Part shown: positions 24,631 through 27,413 of the stretch, one piece after another
Position numbering within the stretch: position 1 is the first letter of the stretch
Layout: every line of letters begins with the position of its first letter
Source of the DNA: JAAFHN01 sp031421855
GTDB taxonomy: Bacteria; Pseudomonadota; Gammaproteobacteria; Burkholderiales; Burkholderiaceae_C
DNA: 27,413 nucleotides
NCBI GenBank assembly: GCA_031421855.1
Contig: JANOPN010000169.1
Coordinates: 1 to 27,413 of the forward strand
Reading direction: 5' to 3'
The notes under the pieces: generated by a model
What the model was told of the DNA's origin: nothing
Database searches by the model: none
What the model saw: only the letters and a program-made list of their open reading frames with translations
Position numbers and translations under genes: made by a program

Positions 24631-27413
24631 ATGACCATCCAAACCAACACCGCGTCGCCCCGCAGCCCCCGATTTGGCGTGACCCGCAGCATGAAGGTGG
24701 CGCTCAGCCGCAAGCTCAGCTTCACCTACCGCTGGTACGACGGCAAACGCATCAGCCGTGCGTTGAGGGCGCTGCTGCTGCGGGCCGGGCTGCTGGCCGC
24801 TGCGGGGTTGAATGCTCAGCTGGTGTACGCGCAAGTGCCTACGGCGGCAAACGTGCAAGCACCGGTGCTCACATTTGCTTTGCCGCTCAGGCACCTGGGC
24901 GTGGTGCAAAAGCCCAACACCGCAGCTGCCGCAACAGGCTCGGGGCTGCTCCCGGCAAACACCCTGCCCAGTGGCGGCCAAGTGGTGCTGGGTTCAGCGA
25001 GCTTGAATGTCGGCGGCAACACGCTCACGGTGGGCCAAAGCACCGACCGTGCGGCCATCAATTGGCAGAGTTTTGACGTCGGCAGCGCAGCCCACGTGGT
25101 GTTTGTGCAACCCGGCGCGGGCTCGGTCACATTGAACCGCGTGGTGGGCGGCGGGGCGGCTAGCCAAATCATGGGCCGGGTCAGCGCCAATGGGCAGGTG
25201 TTTTTGGTCAACCCCTCAGGCGTGTTGTTTGGCGCAGGCGCGCAGGTGGACGTGGGTGCGCTGGTGGCGTCTAGCTTGGGCCTGAGCGATGCTGACTTTG
25301 CCAATGGCAAAACCACCTTCAAGGCCGCACCCGGGGCGGGCGCGGTGACCAACGCTGGGCAATTGAGTGCCAGCAACGGCGGCTATGTGGCACTGCTGGG
25401 TAGCACCGTGCGCAACGACGGCGTGATTGCCGCCAAGTTTGGCACCGTGGCACTCGCCGCTGGCGCAGGCGTTGAGCTGCAGTTTGCAGGCAACCAGCTG
25501 CTGCGGGTAGACATATCGCAAGCCCAGTTTGACACCCTGGTGGCCAATTCGGGCCTGATTCAGGCCGCAGGCGGCTGGGTGCTGATGAGCGCCCAAACCG
25601 CCGCCGGGCTGGCAAAAAGCGTGGTGAACCACAGCGGCGTGATTGAGGCGCGAACCGCGCAAGACCTACTTGGTGCAGCGGGCCAGGCTGGCGCGGTGCG
25701 CTCCGGCCGGGTGGATGTGCTGGCCAACTTGCAAGGCGGCCAAGCGCTGCTCAGCGGCAGCATCGATATTTCGGCTCCCAGCGTGGGCAACGGCGGCTTT
25801 GTCGACACCAGCGCCGCGCAAGTGCAAGTGGCCAGCAGCTTTCGGGTGAGCGGCCAAGCTGCTAACGGCCAAACGGGCAACTGGCTGCTTGACCCGGTGG
25901 ACTTCACCATTGATGCCAGCGCCAACCCATTGAGCGGCTCGGGCGTGGGCGCCAGCACCTTGGGCACCTTGGTGCAGGGTGTGAACACCACCATCGCCAC
26001 AGGTGCCACCACGGCTGGCAATGGCGACATTTTTGTGAACGCGGGCGTGAACTGGACCAACGGCAACACCCTGAGCCTGCAGGCCCACCGCAACATTGAT
26101 TTCTCGGGCGGCGGCAGTTTGGCGGGCGGCACAGGAAGCGCCGTGATTTTGAGCGCGGGCCAGCAAACGGGCAGCACGGGTGGTGCCATCGTGGGCCATG
26201 CCACCAACACGGTGGTGACTGCGGGCACATTGGTGGCCACAGCGGCCACCGGCATTGGCAGCACCGCTGTACCGCTGCGCACCAGCGTGGGGCAAGCGGC
26301 GCTCACCAACACCACCACGGGTGGCATCAAGTTGCACAACGCGGTCGACCTCACGGTGGCAGCGGCCAGCACCGATGGCAGCATTCGCATCGCTGGGGCA
26401 GATGGGGCCACTGGCGCAATCGTGGGTCGCGACGGACAAATTGGTGGTGCTGGCGCCGCAATCACAGTGGGTACCGTCAACGGCGTTGTGGGGCTCACGG
26501 CCAGCCTGGGCGCGGCGAACTCGGCCGATGTGGTGGTGGTTGCCGGTCGGGGCGGCGACGGGGGCAACGGCGTTGGCGAGTCGGGCGCCGGTGGAGCGGG
26601 CGGGCAAATCACCGTTAACGCACCGGTCACGGCGGGCCAAGCGGTGAGTTTAAGCGCTGGCGCGGGCGGGCGCGCGCAAGGCGACAGACCAAGCAGTGGT
26701 GCTAGCGGTGGCAACGGCGGCAATTTGGTGGTGAATGCCGACCTTTATGCCCCTCAAACGCTGGCGCTCGTTGGGGGCAATGGCGGCGCGGGTGAATCTG
26801 GATTTCACTCCGTCATAAGGCAAAGCGGCTCGGGCGGCTCCGTAACTGTGGGCTCGAGTGTCAATTTAAGCGTCGGGCGTGTGCTGAGCGTGGTGGCTGG
26901 CAACGGCGGCACAGGGGTGACCGACAGATCAGACGCCTACAACAGCGTGATGAACGGCGGCAATGGCGGTGACGCCGTCTTGCTGGGTTCGTTGACCCCG
27001 ATTTCGGGCCCATTGACTGACATCACCGTCACGGCGGGTAGCGGTGGGTCGGGCGTACTGCGCTCATCTAGCGGCGGGCGCGGGGGATCGGTGGCCTTGG
27101 CCGGTGTGCTGGCTGCCAGCGGCAGTGTGCGCCTGCAAGCGGGCAATGGTGGCAACGGGGCTGGCGGGGTGGGTGGCGCAGGAGGCAACTTGGGCGCCAA
27201 TGGCAGCGTCACTGCCGGGCAATCGGCGTATTTGCGTGCGGGTCTCCCCGGTAGAAACAACGCAAACGTCGCCGCCGCTGTGGGCACCTTGACGGCCAGC
27301 GGCGCAGTGCAAGTCACCGCTGGCACGGCGGCGGGCAATGTCGCCAGCATTGCCGGTGTGCTCGCCAGTGGCAACGGGTCTATCAGTGTTTCTGGCCACA
27401 CAGTGATCGTCGA
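24631..27413 (+). CDS. TpsA: filamentous-hemagglutinin-type secreted exoprotein, 3' end outside window
   Basis: The frame opens at ATG 24631 (ATG 24691 is an alternative) and stays open to the last base, giving at least 927 residues. A long N region precedes a hydrophobic signal (LRALLLRAGLLAAAGLNAQL, about 45-64) with likely cleavage after VYA (67). The TPS secretion domain starts near residue 112 (LPSGGQVVLGSASLNVGG) and contains INWQSFDVG, GRVSANGQVFLVNPSGVLFG (NPSG at 194) and GALVASS. The segment NWLLDPVDFTID (417-428) is typical of this family. From residue 634 onward, tandem glycine-rich modules of about 25-45 residues follow (AGNGGxG words). The fold should be a long beta-helix. The TpsB encoded upstream is its transporter. 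It is probably an adhesin or contact protein; the effector end is not visible. Confidence 0.92.
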   Translation, partial: MTIQTNTASPRSPRFGVTRSMKVALSRKLSFTYRWYDGKRISRALRALLLRAGLLAAAGLNAQLVYAQVPTAANVQAPVLTFALPLRHLGVVQKPNTAAAATGSGLLPANTLPSGGQVVLGSASLNVGGNTLTVGQSTDRAAINWQSFDVGSAAHVVFVQPGAGSVTLNRVVGGGAASQIMGRVSANGQVFLVNPSGVLFGAGAQVDVGALVASSLGLSDADFANGKTTFKAAPGAGAVTNAGQLSASNGGYVALLGSTVRNDGVIAAKFGTVALAAGAGVELQFAGNQLLRVDISQAQFDTLVANSGLIQAAGGWVLMSAQTAAGLAKSVVNHSGVIEARTAQDLLGAAGQAGAVRSGRVDVLANLQGGQALLSGSIDISAPSVGNGGFVDTSAAQVQVASSFRVSGQAANGQTGNWLLDPVDFTIDASANPLSGSGVGASTLGTLVQGVNTTIATGATTAGNGDIFVNAGVNWTNGNTLSLQAHRNIDFSGGGSLAGGTGSAVILSAGQQTGSTGGAIVGHATNTVVTAGTLVATAATGIGSTAVPLRTSVGQAALTNTTTGGIKLHNAVDLTVAAASTDGSIRIAGADGATGAIVGRDGQIGGAGAAITVGTVNGVVGLTASLGAANSADVVVVAGRGGDGGNGVGESGAGGAGGQITVNAPVTAGQAVSLSAGAGGRAQGDRPSSGASGGNGGNLVVNADLYAPQTLALVGGNGGAGESGFHSVIRQSGSGGSVTVGSSVNLSVGRVLSVVAGNGGTGVTDRSDAYNSVMNGGNGGDAVLLGSLTPISGPLTDITVTAGSGGSGVLRSSSGGRGGSVALAGVLAASGSVRLQAGNGGNGAGGVGGAGGNLGANGSVTAGQSAYLRAGLPGRNNANVAAAVGTLTASGAVQVTAGTAAGNVASIAGVLASGNGSISVSGHTVIV
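26530..27400 (+). repeat. tandem glycine-rich coding modules in tpsA
   Basis: At least seven degenerate modules begin with a short strand and an AGxGG word: VVVVAGRGGDGGNG, VSLSAGAGG, LALVGGNGGAG, LSVVAGNGGTG, ITVTAGSGGSG, VRLQAGNGGNG and AYLRAGLPG. Each ends in GGxGGxV-type strands. The loop between AGNGG and GGxGG varies in length and sequence, from about 4 to 17 residues. Confidence 0.7.

Noticed and set aside
25560..26723. 387-residue minus-strand ORF rich in Pro and Ala
   Set aside because: It is the antisense shadow of the Gly-rich tpsA frame, whose forward translation has clear TPS family features.

Overview
The window looks like chromosomal DNA of a betaproteobacterium of the order Burkholderiales, most likely Comamonadaceae or a close relative. 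This rests on the smc-zipA-ligA gene order, the close-to-family style of SMC and LigA, the lipase/lipase-chaperone (Lip/Lif) pair, the poly-glycine lipoprotein start and the moderately high GC content. I identified it by reading only; no database search was run.

Layout from left to right. (1) 1-330: gene-poor edge with a dispersed-repeat copy and a 104-bp palindromic-ended mini-element flanked by short direct repeats. (2) 331-2760: a GlxA/AraC-type regulator divergent from a dienelactone-hydrolase-like gene and a MAPEG membrane-protein gene that overlap by 4 bp; a perfect inverted repeat lies between the two divergent units. (3) 2765-4736 (minus strand): secreted triacylglycerol lipase followed by its steric foldase. 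(4) 5121-7160: a lipoprotein with PKD/Ig-like repeats and an HExxH zinc-protease motif, family not recognised. (5) 7368-8074: a VapBC toxin-antitoxin pair. (6) 8147-16692 (minus strand): housekeeping block smc, zipA, ligA plus an EamA transporter, interrupted between zipA and ligA by an oppositely oriented HEPN/MNT pair. (7) 17168-19132: exported S9 prolyl-oligopeptidase-type peptidase. (8) 19362-22221: divergent 7TMR-DISM sensor kinase and OmpR-type response regulator. (9) 22660-27413: a two-partner secretion locus, TpsB transporter followed by a large TpsA exoprotein that is open to the right edge of the window.

The strongest unexplained structure is a dispersed repeat of about 45 bp (core close to CAATGAATCCGGTGACC). 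I find seven copies in both orientations. Six are intergenic. One lies inside ligA, where it is read in frame as part of an insertion just before the active-site lysine motif. A second repeat type (ends TAGGACTTACGCAAAA) occurs twice. The TpsA gene has tandem glycine-rich modules in its visible C-terminal third. The tpsB leader carries a four-unit 10-bp tandem repeat and a small TTG-initiated frame with a perfect Shine-Dalgarno sequence.

Functionally, the window mixes core chromosome maintenance (SMC, ZipA, LigA) with secretion and surface functions (lipase/foldase, lipoprotein protease, S9 peptidase, two-partner secretion) and two toxin-antitoxin-type gene pairs. I saw no rRNA, tRNA, CRISPR array or complete insertion sequence.
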